From Armatimonadota bacterium (GTDB lineage Bacteria; Armatimonadota; Zipacnadia; JAUWAU01), in contig JAUWAU010000016.1 in the NCBI GenBank assembly GCA_030601885.1, forward strand, positions 1 through 64,000: a DNA stretch of 64,000 bases, given 5' to 3'. The notes beneath the pieces were generated by a model. That model was not told where the DNA came from and did not search any database. It saw only the letters and a list, made by a program, of their open reading frames with translations. A program made the translations under genes and the position numbers. Shown in pieces: positions 7,498-16,042 of this stretch. The first letter of the stretch is position 1. Each line of letters opens with the position of its first letter.

Positions 7498-9297
7498 TTG
7501 CGATCTAAGATAGCGCCTGGCGATGCGGAGCTTGTGCGCCGCGTTGCCAAGCCGATTCGGTACGTTGGCGGCGAGTGGAACGCAGTCAAAAAGGACCTCG
7601 CCAACGTAAGGCTTAAGTTCGCCTTCGCCTATCCGGACACATACGAGGTGGGAATGTCCCACCTCGGCCTCCAGATCCTGTATCACGTGCTGAACCAGCG
7701 CGATGATACCGCGTGTGAGCGCGTGTTCTGTCCCTGGATCGACATGGCGGCCCTCATCCGGTCCCGCCGCGACGTACTGCGGAGCCTGGAGTCGCGAGTC
7801 CCTCTGTCGGATTTCGACATCGTCGGCATCAGCCTCCAGCACGAACTCAACTACACCAACGTGCTCTCACTGCTCGAACTCGGCGGCATTCCCCTCCTGG
7901 CAGCGGACCGCGGGCCGGATGATCCCCTCGTGATCGGGGGCGGTCCGTGTGCCGTCAACCCCGAGCCGCTGGCGTACTTCTTCGACGCCTTCGTCATCGG
8001 CGATGGTGAGGAGGTCGTGCACGAGGTCGTTGACGAGTACCTCGCGTGGCGCGACGATGGGACGCTCACCCCGCCGCGAGACGAACTGCTGCTCCGCCTG
8101 GCGGCGCTGGAGGGCGTATACGTACCGTCTCTGTACGAGGAGCGCGAGCTGCTCAGTGGGGCAGACGGCGGCCCGGGAGGCAGAGCCGCGGGAGCACCGC
8201 GGGATGGGGCCGCACCGGAGCGCATCGTCAGACGAGTCGTCGCGGACCTGGACGCCGCGCCCTTTCCCACGGCACCGATCGTGCCGTTCGCCGAGGCGGT
8301 GCACGACCGGGCCATGATCGAGATCATGCGCGGCTGTCCCCGCCGGTGTTACTTCTGCCAGGCACGGGCGATCTATCACCCGGCGCGCTGGCGAAAGCTT
8401 GAGACCCTCAAGGAGCAGACCCGGGCCATTCTCGCCAACACGGGCTATGAGGAGATCGCGCCGCTGGCCCTGAACTGCTCAGACTATCCGCAGATGGCCG
8501 AGCTGCTGGCATATCTCTCGACGGCTGCCGGAGACAAGCATCTGTCTGTCTCGTTGCCATCTCTGCGCCCGAATGTTGCCTCAGTCGAACTGGCAGAGCT
8601 TGCCTACAGAGCCAAGCGGACCGGCCTCACCTTTGCCCCAGAGGCAGGGTCAGAGCGCCTCCGGCGCATGATCAACAAGCCTGCGACGGACGAGGAGATC
8701 CTCACCACCGCCCGGGCGGCCTTCGAGGCCGGCTGGACGCGGCTGAAGCTGTACTTCATGATCGGCCTCCCGGGAGAGACCGACGAAGACGTGCGCGCCA
8801 TAACGGAGCTGACGCGTGCCGTTGCACGGACAGGGAATGAGGCACTGGGGTCGCGTCGTGGGCGGCTCGGCATCAGCCTGAGCGTTAACCTCCATATCCC
8901 CAAACCGCATACGCCTTTCCAGTGGAGCCGCCAGGTGTCGCCGACGGAGTTCGAGGCGAAGCTCGGCATTCTCAAGGACAGTCTCCGGAGCCGGCGCATC
9001 AAACTCCGCTGGACCAATCCATCGCAGAGTCTTCTGGAGGGCATGTTGGCCCGAGGCGGTCGAGACCTATGCGATGTATTGCGTCGCGCATACGCGGCGG
9101 GATGCGGTTTCGATGCCTGGGGGGAGCAACTGAAGCTCGACGCGTGGCAAAATGCCTTTAGGGAATGCGGCATAGATCTCGCTGAGCGCGCCACCGCAGA
9201 GTGGCCCGTTGATGCGCCGCTGCCCTGGGAACACATCGATTGCGGCGTGACGCGCGAGACTTTGCTGGCGGAGCTGCGGAGGGCACATGATGCATAG
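7498..9297 (+). CDS. TIGR03960-type B12-binding radical SAM protein
   Basis: A 599-residue protein. An N-terminal cobalamin-binding-like region (residues ~35-200, with EVGMSHLGLQILYHVLNQR) precedes a radical SAM core with the cluster motif CPRRCYFC (CxxxCxxC, about residue 280). Its partner is the overlapping TIGR03936 gene, followed by RNase G; this trio is conserved in several phyla and probably concerns RNA modification or processing, with no proven reaction. The start is uncertain: TTG at 7498 follows AGG and keeps the expected N-terminus (KPIRYVGGEWNAVKKD). The two genes overlap by 11 nt. Confidence 0.85.
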   Translation: MRSKIAPGDAELVRRVAKPIRYVGGEWNAVKKDLANVRLKFAFAYPDTYEVGMSHLGLQILYHVLNQRDDTACERVFCPWIDMAALIRSRRDVLRSLESRVPLSDFDIVGISLQHELNYTNVLSLLELGGIPLLAADRGPDDPLVIGGGPCAVNPEPLAYFFDAFVIGDGEEVVHEVVDEYLAWRDDGTLTPPRDELLLRLAALEGVYVPSLYEERELLSGADGGPGGRAAGAPRDGAAPERIVRRVVADLDAAPFPTAPIVPFAEAVHDRAMIEIMRGCPRRCYFCQARAIYHPARWRKLETLKEQTRAILANTGYEEIAPLALNCSDYPQMAELLAYLSTAAGDKHLSVSLPSLRPNVASVELAELAYRAKRTGLTFAPEAGSERLRRMINKPATDEEILTTARAAFEAGWTRLKLYFMIGLPGETDEDVRAITELTRAVARTGNEALGSRRGRLGISLSVNLHIPKPHTPFQWSRQVSPTEFEAKLGILKDSLRSRRIKLRWTNPSQSLLEGMLARGGRDLCDVLRRAYAAGCGFDAWGEQLKLDAWQNAFRECGIDLAERATAEWPVDAPLPWEHIDCGVTRETLLAELRRAHDA

Positions 9298-10039
9298 GCT
9301 GCCACCCGGAACGCGAGTGTTCGCGCAGCTCAAGTTGGCCAGGTACGGCATCGGAGCGTTGCTCTCACAACTGGAGTTCGCCCGTGCTCTGCACCGTGCC
9401 GTGCGGCGGGCGGACCTACCTGTCGTGTATAGCCGCGGCTTCGCTCCACGGCCGCGCATAAGCTTCGCGTCGCCGCTGCCGGTCGGCGTGACAAGCGATG
9501 GCGAGTTGGTGGCGATGCAGCTTGAGCGAAGCATGCCCTCGCTCGAGCTGGCCCGGCGACTGCGCCGCCAGCTTCCGGAGGGCCTGGAGCTGGTCGAGCT
9601 GCAAGTCGTGGCCCGCTCCAAGCGCGCTCTCTTCGCGGGCATTGACCTGGCGGAGTACGTGGTGGATGTCGGCTATCAGTCGGCGCAGGCAGAGGCAGGT
9701 GAGGCGGTGTGCGGGGGCGCCAAGCAGAGCCTGGCGGAACGGGCCGAATCCGCTGTGCGGCAACTGCTGAATCGGGCGGAAGTGGAAGTGGTTCGCAGGA
9801 CGAAGAAAGGCGAACGCACGGTAGACATTCGCCCGGCCGTGGATAGGCTGGAGTTGTGCGAGTGCGACTCAGATCGGTTCAGCCTACGCATGCGCGTGGG
9901 CATTGCGCCGGATGCGATGGCGAAGCCTGCCGAGGTCATCGCCGCCCTCGCCGCCGATCTGGGCGAACTCGAGGTGTTACACATCCATCGCGTCGCGCTG
10001 TTGGCAAGCCGCCGGCCGAGAAGCCAGATGCGAGCATGA
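9287..10039 (+). CDS. TIGR03936-family radical SAM-associated protein
   Basis: A 250-residue protein of the TIGR03936/DUF2344 family. FAQLKLARYGIGALLSQLEF and SRGFAPRPRISFASPLPVG are typical. It is normally encoded beside, or fused to, the TIGR03960 radical SAM protein, as here. GGAGG stands just ahead of the two candidate ATGs (9287 and 9290). It contains no cluster motif of its own and probably binds RNA or the partner. The function is not established. Confidence 0.82.
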   Translation: MMHRLPPGTRVFAQLKLARYGIGALLSQLEFARALHRAVRRADLPVVYSRGFAPRPRISFASPLPVGVTSDGELVAMQLERSMPSLELARRLRRQLPEGLELVELQVVARSKRALFAGIDLAEYVVDVGYQSAQAEAGEAVCGGAKQSLAERAESAVRQLLNRAEVEVVRRTKKGERTVDIRPAVDRLELCECDSDRFSLRMRVGIAPDAMAKPAEVIAALAADLGELEVLHIHRVALLASRRPRSQMRA

Positions 10040-10052
10040 AAGCGACGGACAC

Positions 10053-11768
10053 ATGAATAGACAGATCGTCGTCAGTGCCGGCCCACGAGACACGCGACTG
10101 GCCATTATGGAGAACGACCGCCTGGCAGAGCTGAAGATCGAGCACGGGCATCACATCCTCGGCAGCGTGTATAAGGCCCGCGTGGAGAACGTCGTACGGG
10201 CGCTGGATGCAGCCTTCGTGGACATCGGCCTGGAGCGCAACGCTTTTCTGTACGTGGCCGACGCAGTGCCGGAAGAGCCACGGATGCGTCGCGGTCGGCC
10301 CCAGGGGCTGCGCCCTATAACCGAGATCCTGAAGCCGCGCCAAGACGTACTCGTGCAGGTCACCAAGGGGCCCATTGGGCGCAAGGGGGCCCGGGTCTCT
10401 GCCCGCATCTCGCTGCCCGGTCGCTACAGCGTTCTGATGGTGCAGGGCGGGAAGAAGGTCGGCGTGTCGCGCAAGATCGAATCGGCGAAAGAGCGCGAAC
10501 GCCTGCGCAAACTGGGTGAGGAAGTCCGGCCCAAGGACTTCGGCCTCATCATTCGCACACAGGCCCAGGGCGTGACCGCCGCGCAGCTCGGTCGAGATGT
10601 CCGCTTTCTCCAGCGCGTCTGGCGGGGTATCCAACACAAAGCCAACGAGTCCAAGGCGCCGGCGCTGGTCCACGAGGACATCGGGCTCCCCTACGTCATG
10701 CTTCGCGACGTCTTCTCCAGCGACATATCCGCTTTCGTGGTGGACGACGCGGAGCTTCACAAGGGCCTGCTGAATCTGGTGGGCTCGATCGCGCCGAAGC
10801 TGCGCTCGCGCATCAAACTGTACGAGGGGGCCACACCCCTCTTCGAACGCTACAATATCGATCAGCAATTGGAGCAGACGCTCCGTCCGCGGGTCCCGCT
10901 GGCGCACGGCGGCTTCATAGTGATCGAACAGACGGAGGCGTTGACGGCCATAGATGTGAATTCCGGCAAATTCACCGACAGCCCCAGCCTGGCCGACACC
11001 GTGCTGCACACGAATCTCGAAGCCGTCGAGGAGATCGGCCGCCAGTTGCGCCTTCGCGACATCGGCGGCATCATCGTGATCGACTTCATCGACATGGACA
11101 GGCTGCGCCACCGCCGTGAAGTGATGGCGGCGCTGCGCCGCACCCTCAAAGAAGACCGGATGAAGACGCGCATCGCTCACCTTACGCCCCTGGGCCTGGT
11201 GGAGATGACGCGCAAACGCACGGGGAAGAGCTTGCGCGACACGCTGTACGCTACTTGCCCGCACTGCGAGGGGCGCGGCGGCATACTCTCACCGGAAGCC
11301 GTGGCCACGAACTGCATCAACCAGCTCCGTCGAGCAGCGGCGAAATCGCGCGCTGAGGCCTTTCGTGTCACCGTGCATCCCAGCGTGATACCTGCCGTCA
11401 TCGGCGAGGAGGGCGAGGGCGCCGAGGAGCTGGAGAGGCTGGTCGAGAGTGACATCTACGTGCGCAGCAGCGAGGAGATGGACCCGGAGCGGAGCAAGGT
11501 GGCGTCGCTGTCCAAGGGCGAGATCGAGCGCATCGAATCCCACTTCCGTGCCGGTCGGCGGGTCAAGGTGTCGCAAGACCAAATCCTCTCTGATGGCCCT
11601 GCTCGCCAGATGGCTGCTGTGGACGGGTACACCATTATCGTTCCGGACGGCATACCGGCGGGCTCGGACACTGTCGATATCGAACTGACGGAGATCGGTC
11701 ACTCCTTCGCCAAAGGCACTGTCGTCACCCCCAAGAAGCGTGCGCGACGCCGCCGGTCCCGCAAATAG
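10053..11768 (+). CDS. rng: Ribonuclease E/G family protein
   Basis: A 571-residue RNase G-type endoribonuclease acting on 5'-monophosphorylated RNA in rRNA maturation and mRNA decay. The S1 domain is at ~36-115 (ILGSVYKARVENVVRALDAA). The catalytic metal-binding Asp lies in AIDVNSGKF (about 301) and the second in VIDFIDMD (about 345). The zinc-link motif CPHCEGRG is at about 402, and a basic tail (KKRARRRRSRK) ends the protein. It lacks the long C-terminal scaffold of RNase E. I chose the ATG at 10053, which gives the usual MNRQIVVSAG start; the frame is open 50 codons upstream within the preceding gene. Confidence 0.93.
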   Translation: MNRQIVVSAGPRDTRLAIMENDRLAELKIEHGHHILGSVYKARVENVVRALDAAFVDIGLERNAFLYVADAVPEEPRMRRGRPQGLRPITEILKPRQDVLVQVTKGPIGRKGARVSARISLPGRYSVLMVQGGKKVGVSRKIESAKERERLRKLGEEVRPKDFGLIIRTQAQGVTAAQLGRDVRFLQRVWRGIQHKANESKAPALVHEDIGLPYVMLRDVFSSDISAFVVDDAELHKGLLNLVGSIAPKLRSRIKLYEGATPLFERYNIDQQLEQTLRPRVPLAHGGFIVIEQTEALTAIDVNSGKFTDSPSLADTVLHTNLEAVEEIGRQLRLRDIGGIIVIDFIDMDRLRHRREVMAALRRTLKEDRMKTRIAHLTPLGLVEMTRKRTGKSLRDTLYATCPHCEGRGGILSPEAVATNCINQLRRAAAKSRAEAFRVTVHPSVIPAVIGEEGEGAEELERLVESDIYVRSSEEMDPERSKVASLSKGEIERIESHFRAGRRVKVSQDQILSDGPARQMAAVDGYTIIVPDGIPAGSDTVDIELTEIGHSFAKGTVVTPKKRARRRRSRK

Positions 11769-11786
11769 GCGCCGCTGCGCTTCGGA

Positions 11787-11821
11787 CCGGCGTATTGCCG
11801 GCCCGCTGACCGCGTCAGCGG
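11787..11821 (+). other. Two tandem hairpins between rng and the oxidoreductase gene
   Basis: CCGGC/GCCGG (11787-11801) and CCGCTGA/TCAGCGG with a 5-nt loop (11803-11821). No T-tract follows, so they are not a standard intrinsic terminator; they could protect the rng mRNA 3' end. Confidence 0.35.
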
Positions 11822-11875
11822 ATCCATCCCGTTCCCGCCGTGTCCCGAGCTGCGTATGAGCGCCCAGATGCCGAC

Positions 11876-13333
11876 ATGACCGACCCTGCGCCCCCGCTAT
11901 CTGCCGACGTCGTCGTCATTGGGGCCGGCGTCGTGGGCTGTTTCATCGCCAGGGAACTGGTGCAATACGACCTCACCGTGGTTCTCCTGGAAAAGCGCAG
12001 CGACGTGGGCGCGGGCACGAGCGGCGCCAATAGCGCCGTCGTGCACGCGGGCATCGATCCGCGGCCGGGCACCCTCATGGCAGAGCTGAACCGCGCCGGG
12101 GCGGACGCATTTCCGGCCGTTTGCGAGCAGCTTGGCGTGGGGCTGGCAATGATCGGCGGCTACATTGTCGCGAAAGACGAGTCCGAACTGCCGGTATTGG
12201 ATCGCCTCCTCAAGCGCAGCCGGCACAACCGCGTCCCCAACGTCCGGCTCATCACGGGTCAGGAGCTCCGCGAGCGTCAGCCGGCCGTGCGCGGCGCCGC
12301 CGCCATCCACGTCCCGCACACGGGCGTCCTCGACGTGCACCAACTCGTGTTCGCCCTGGCTGAGAATGCCGCTCAGAATGGCGCAGTGGTATGCCGAGAG
12401 TGCCCCGTGGAAGCCGTGTTGGTCCGCAACGGACACCTTCGGAGCGTGCTGACCCCGGCAGGCGAGGTTGCCGCACGCGTGGTCATCAACGCCGCCGGGG
12501 TGGACTCCGACGAGGTGGCGGGGATGGCCGACGCCTGCGACTTCGCCATAACGCCCCGCAAAGGCGAGTACTACGTTCTGGATAAAGCAGTCAAGCCGGT
12601 GAGCAGCGTCATCCACCCGGTGCCTACCGAGCGCACCAAAGGGATTTGCGTGATACCCACCGTTGATGGGAACACACTCATAGGCCCCACGGCTCACGAC
12701 GTCCCCGACAAGGCGGACCTCTCCACGACCGAAGCGGGCCTCGCGGAGGCGCACAGCAGCGCCGCGGCTCTCTGTCCCTCCATCGAGCTTACCGATGTCA
12801 TCGCCGCCTACGCGGGTCTGCGGGCCGTCGCCGGCGATGACTTCATCATCGGCCCCACGAAGGTCGGCGGATTCATCAATGTGGCAGGCATCAAGTCGCC
12901 CGGTCTGACGGCTGCGCCCGCGATCGCGCACCGAGTTGTCGCTCTCGTTGCTGAGCAGATCGGTCCATTGCGGCGGCGAGCCGACTTCGATCCCGTGCGC
13001 CCGCCGAGGCCGCGGTTCAGCACGCTGTCAGGCGAGAAACAGGCGGAGCTGATCGCTCAGGACGATGAGCACGGCGAGATCGTGTGCCGCTGCGAGACGG
13101 TGACGAGGGCGGAAGTGCGAGCCGCGATCCACGGGCCCGTCGGCGCGCGCACGCTCGATGGGCTCAAGTACCGCACGCGCGCCGGAATGGGCCGCTGCCA
13201 GGGCGCCTTTTGCTTACCCCGCGTCGTGAAGATCCTGGCCGGCGAACTGGACATATCGCCGCTTGAGCTGACGAAGTTCGGCTCGGGATCAGAGCTCTTC
13301 ATCCCACCCGAGGCCGATGCGTGGGACGCGTGA
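11876..13333 (+). CDS. GlpA-like FAD-dependent dehydrogenase with BFD-type [2Fe-2S] domain
   Basis: A 485-residue protein of the DAO/GlpA family. It starts with the dinucleotide-binding motif VVVIGAGVVGCFIARELV and has HTGVLDVHQLVFALAENAA typical of anaerobic glycerol-3-phosphate dehydrogenases. A C-terminal BFD-like domain has Cys pairs in VCRCETVTRAE and GRCQGAFCLP, likely binding a [2Fe-2S] cluster. The following gene, 6 bp downstream, is its usual partner oxidoreductase, so the pair probably oxidises glycerol-3-phosphate to DHAP. The start is uncertain: ATG at 11876 or GTG at 11840, neither with a clear SD. Confidence 0.82.
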   Translation: MTDPAPPLSADVVVIGAGVVGCFIARELVQYDLTVVLLEKRSDVGAGTSGANSAVVHAGIDPRPGTLMAELNRAGADAFPAVCEQLGVGLAMIGGYIVAKDESELPVLDRLLKRSRHNRVPNVRLITGQELRERQPAVRGAAAIHVPHTGVLDVHQLVFALAENAAQNGAVVCRECPVEAVLVRNGHLRSVLTPAGEVAARVVINAAGVDSDEVAGMADACDFAITPRKGEYYVLDKAVKPVSSVIHPVPTERTKGICVIPTVDGNTLIGPTAHDVPDKADLSTTEAGLAEAHSSAAALCPSIELTDVIAAYAGLRAVAGDDFIIGPTKVGGFINVAGIKSPGLTAAPAIAHRVVALVAEQIGPLRRRADFDPVRPPRPRFSTLSGEKQAELIAQDDEHGEIVCRCETVTRAEVRAAIHGPVGARTLDGLKYRTRAGMGRCQGAFCLPRVVKILAGELDISPLELTKFGSGSELFIPPEADAWDA

Positions 13334-13339
13334 TGCGCG

Positions 13340-14623
13340 ATGCGATGCACGACGACTGATCTGGTGATCATCGGCGCCGGGCCGGCGGGGCTCGCCGCCG
13401 CTCTTGAGGCTCGGCGACGCGGCATCGAGCGCACTTTCATACTGGAGCGCGACGAACGCCTCGGCGGAATCCTGCCCCAGTGCATCCACCTGGGTTTCGG
13501 CTTGCACTACTTCGGGGAGGAGCTCACCGGCTGCGAGTACGCCCAGCGGTTCATTGGCGACGTGGAAGCGCTCGACGTTGCTCGTAGGCTGCGCTGCATG
13601 GTGCTCGAGATAACGCCGGGCCGGGCCATCTACGCCGCCAGCAAAGCCCGCGGCATGGAGCGGATAGAGGCGGGAGCCATCGTCCTGGCCATGGGGTGCC
13701 GGGAGCGAACCCGGGGCGCGCTGCGCATCCCCGGCACGCGACCGGCAGGAATCTACACCGCCGGCACCGCCCAGCGGCTGGTGAACATCGAGGGCATCAT
13801 TCCGGGCACGCGCTTCGTCATCATCGGCAGCGGCGACATCGGCCTCATCATGGCCCGGCGCCTCACGCTCAGCGGCGCGACGGTGGAGGCGGTCGTCGAG
13901 ATGATGCCCTATCCCGGCGGGCTCATGCGCAACGTGGTGCAATGCCTGCACGACTTCGACATCCCCCTGTACCTGCGCCACACGGTCACGCGCATTGACG
14001 GCCCAGTGCGAGTCGAAGGCGTGACCATCGCACCGCTCGACGACGCCGGGAAGCCGATTGCCACGCAGGCGCGACGCCTCGCCTGCGACACAGTACTGGT
14101 GTCCGCGGGCCTGATTCCCGAGAACGAGCTATCGAAGACGGCCAGCGTGCAGCTCGACCCGCGCACGGGCGGCGCCATAGTAGATGACGTCATGCAGACG
14201 TCCGTGCCGGGTATCTTCGCCGCCGGCGACGTTGTCTATCCGCACGATCTGGTGGACGCAGTGTCCACGGAGGCGGAGATTGCGGCGCGAGCGGCTGCTC
14301 GGTTCATCCAAGGCGAAATGGTCGCGGAGCCGCAGTGGTGGCCGATGGAGGCCGGCGACGGGGCACGCATGGTGATCCCGCAGCGCATTCGCGCCGACGG
14401 CGACAGCGAAGTGCAGCTCGCGGTTCGCCCCGCGAGCCCCATGCAGAACGCCGTGCTGACGCTGCATGGGGCCGACGGCCGCATCATCTGTCAGCGCCGC
14501 CGTCGGGCCGTGTGGCCGGCGGAGGTAGAGACGCTGACCGTGGACAAAGGCGCCTTGCGCCCCGGGGAGCGCCTCCGCGTCACCATCGCCGAGTCTCCTC
14601 ACGAGGACAGGACTTCGTTATAG
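13340..14623 (+). CDS. NAD(P)/FAD-dependent oxidoreductase, partner of GlpA-like protein
   Basis: A 427-residue pyridine nucleotide-disulfide oxidoreductase-like flavoprotein. FAD motif LVIIGAGPAGLAAALEARRR is at ~7-26, a second nucleotide motif FVIIGSGDIGLIMARRL near 155, and GIFAAGDVVYPHDLVDA near 292. In Firmicutes and Thermotogae this protein follows the GlpA-like dehydrogenase and is usually accompanied by a small DUF1667 Cys-rich protein, which is missing here. It probably passes electrons from the flavin/[2Fe-2S] partner to NAD(P) or another carrier. Its 3' end lies 2 bp from the convergent glycoside hydrolase gene. Confidence 0.8.
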   Translation: MRCTTTDLVIIGAGPAGLAAALEARRRGIERTFILERDERLGGILPQCIHLGFGLHYFGEELTGCEYAQRFIGDVEALDVARRLRCMVLEITPGRAIYAASKARGMERIEAGAIVLAMGCRERTRGALRIPGTRPAGIYTAGTAQRLVNIEGIIPGTRFVIIGSGDIGLIMARRLTLSGATVEAVVEMMPYPGGLMRNVVQCLHDFDIPLYLRHTVTRIDGPVRVEGVTIAPLDDAGKPIATQARRLACDTVLVSAGLIPENELSKTASVQLDPRTGGAIVDDVMQTSVPGIFAAGDVVYPHDLVDAVSTEAEIAARAAARFIQGEMVAEPQWWPMEAGDGARMVIPQRIRADGDSEVQLAVRPASPMQNAVLTLHGADGRIICQRRRRAVWPAEVETLTVDKGALRPGERLRVTIAESPHEDRTSL

Positions 14624-14625
14624 TC

Positions 14626-16014
14626 CTACCCTGTCGCCGCACTGACCAAGTACAGCACCGCGTCGCCGCTGAATGGCGGGGCGAATGATCGCTCACTGGC
14701 CTCAGCTTCGAGCGTGCCGGTTTCCGGGGCCTCGCCCGTGCTCGGATTGAACCATTTGTACTTGTACGTGCCGGCCTCGAGCTTGACCGTGAACTCCTCG
14801 TCCGGCTCTGGCTGATACACGAGGTACTCGGCGCCGGGATTCGCGAGGCAGTACTTCGTAGACGAGAGCCCGTTCCGCGGCGTCATTGCCGCCAGGTTCA
14901 TTCGCTCGCCAAAGCGCAGCGTGTATCCCATGCTCGCCCGAATCGGCTCCCACTGCGGATCGAAGCGCTCACCCAGCACCACGCCCGCGTACGGGTCCAT
15001 GAAGATCGGGTTCATCCCCCGCAGGAAGCTCTTCCACACCCACTGCTGATTCCCGCCGATGCCCCACAGGTGATCGGTGTCGTTGATGATCACCTTGCTG
15101 CCATCGGCCGCCGGCGGGTTGTTCCTGTAGCCGCCCTCGGGGTTAGGGGAAATCCAGTCGGCGGGACTCTCAAACAGCGTCTGATTGCTCCCGCCCTTGA
15201 ACTGGAACGTCATCCCCACGGGGTGCTGCGACGGCTTGCTCTTCTCGTACTCCTTGATGAAGCGAATCATGTGGTACTGGAAGTCGGTCGAGCCCGGGTG
15301 GTTCTCGTTCGAGATCTCGTACAGCACGTTGTCCAGGTCGTTGACCGTGTCGATGACCTTCCGGACGTAGGCCTCCTGGATCTCCGTGATGGACCGGTGC
15401 TTGAGCTGGTGGACCTCCACGCCCTTGGTGTCCGTATCCACGTCGCCCCCGATCCCGTTGATGTTGTTCTTGGGATGGAACGGATGCGGCGACCAGGCGT
15501 CCTCCATGCGCTGCAGCGCCCAGCCCTCGAAGAGCATCACGGACACGTAGATGCCGCGCTCCCCGGCGGAGACCACGCGCTCCCGCAGTCGCTTGAAGTA
15601 GTGCTCATTGAACTTGCTCAGATCGAACCTCGGCTTCCCGTCCCACGCCTTCCCGGGCCCGGTGCGCTGCCACGGGTGCGGGGCGACGGTCTGGATCTCC
15701 TCCCGATCTCGCCGGTTCGCCGCCGTGTCCCAGATCACCGGCTCCCAGCGCCACAGCCGAATGAAGTTGTGGTGGTAGCGCTCGAGGAAGTCCAGGTACT
15801 CCTCCCAGCCGAACGCCTCCGGCGGATCGCCGGGACTCATATCCTGGAGGCTGTCCCACGTATGCGACCCGACCAGGCAGATGGCCCTGCCGCTGCCGTC
15901 GGTGAAGTACCGCGGATTCTCTTCGCAGACCCGCAGCGGTCCGTCAGCCGCGCCGCATCTTGAGGCGGCCATGATGAATACCCCCAGCAGTACGCCGTAG
16001 TGTACCCGCCACAT
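14626..16014 (-). CDS. Secreted glycoside hydrolase-like protein (DUF6298-like TIM barrel)
   Basis: A 462-residue protein with an N-terminal signal (residues 1-23, ending near RCGAADG). A TIM-barrel-like domain follows (GWEEYLDFLERYHHNFIRLW). The Asn-Glu of VLYEISNENHPG fits the acid/base residue of clan GH-A glycosidases. The last ~90 residues (GAEYLVYQPEPDEEFTVKLE, then YKYKWFNPSTGE) resemble the so-called collagen-binding C-terminal domain found in these proteins. The substrate is unknown. AGAGGA lies upstream of the ATG. It follows the isomerase gene by 28 bp on the same strand, which suggests joint use of a deoxy- or pentose-containing glycan. Confidence 0.75.
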   Translation of the reverse strand: MWRVHYGVLLGVFIMAASRCGAADGPLRVCEENPRYFTDGSGRAICLVGSHTWDSLQDMSPGDPPEAFGWEEYLDFLERYHHNFIRLWRWEPVIWDTAANRRDREEIQTVAPHPWQRTGPGKAWDGKPRFDLSKFNEHYFKRLRERVVSAGERGIYVSVMLFEGWALQRMEDAWSPHPFHPKNNINGIGGDVDTDTKGVEVHQLKHRSITEIQEAYVRKVIDTVNDLDNVLYEISNENHPGSTDFQYHMIRFIKEYEKSKPSQHPVGMTFQFKGGSNQTLFESPADWISPNPEGGYRNNPPAADGSKVIINDTDHLWGIGGNQQWVWKSFLRGMNPIFMDPYAGVVLGERFDPQWEPIRASMGYTLRFGERMNLAAMTPRNGLSSTKYCLANPGAEYLVYQPEPDEEFTVKLEAGTYKYKWFNPSTGEAPETGTLEAEASERSFAPPFSGDAVLYLVSAATG

Positions 16015-16042
16015 TGCGATCGTCCTCTCTGCAGCCGGCGCG

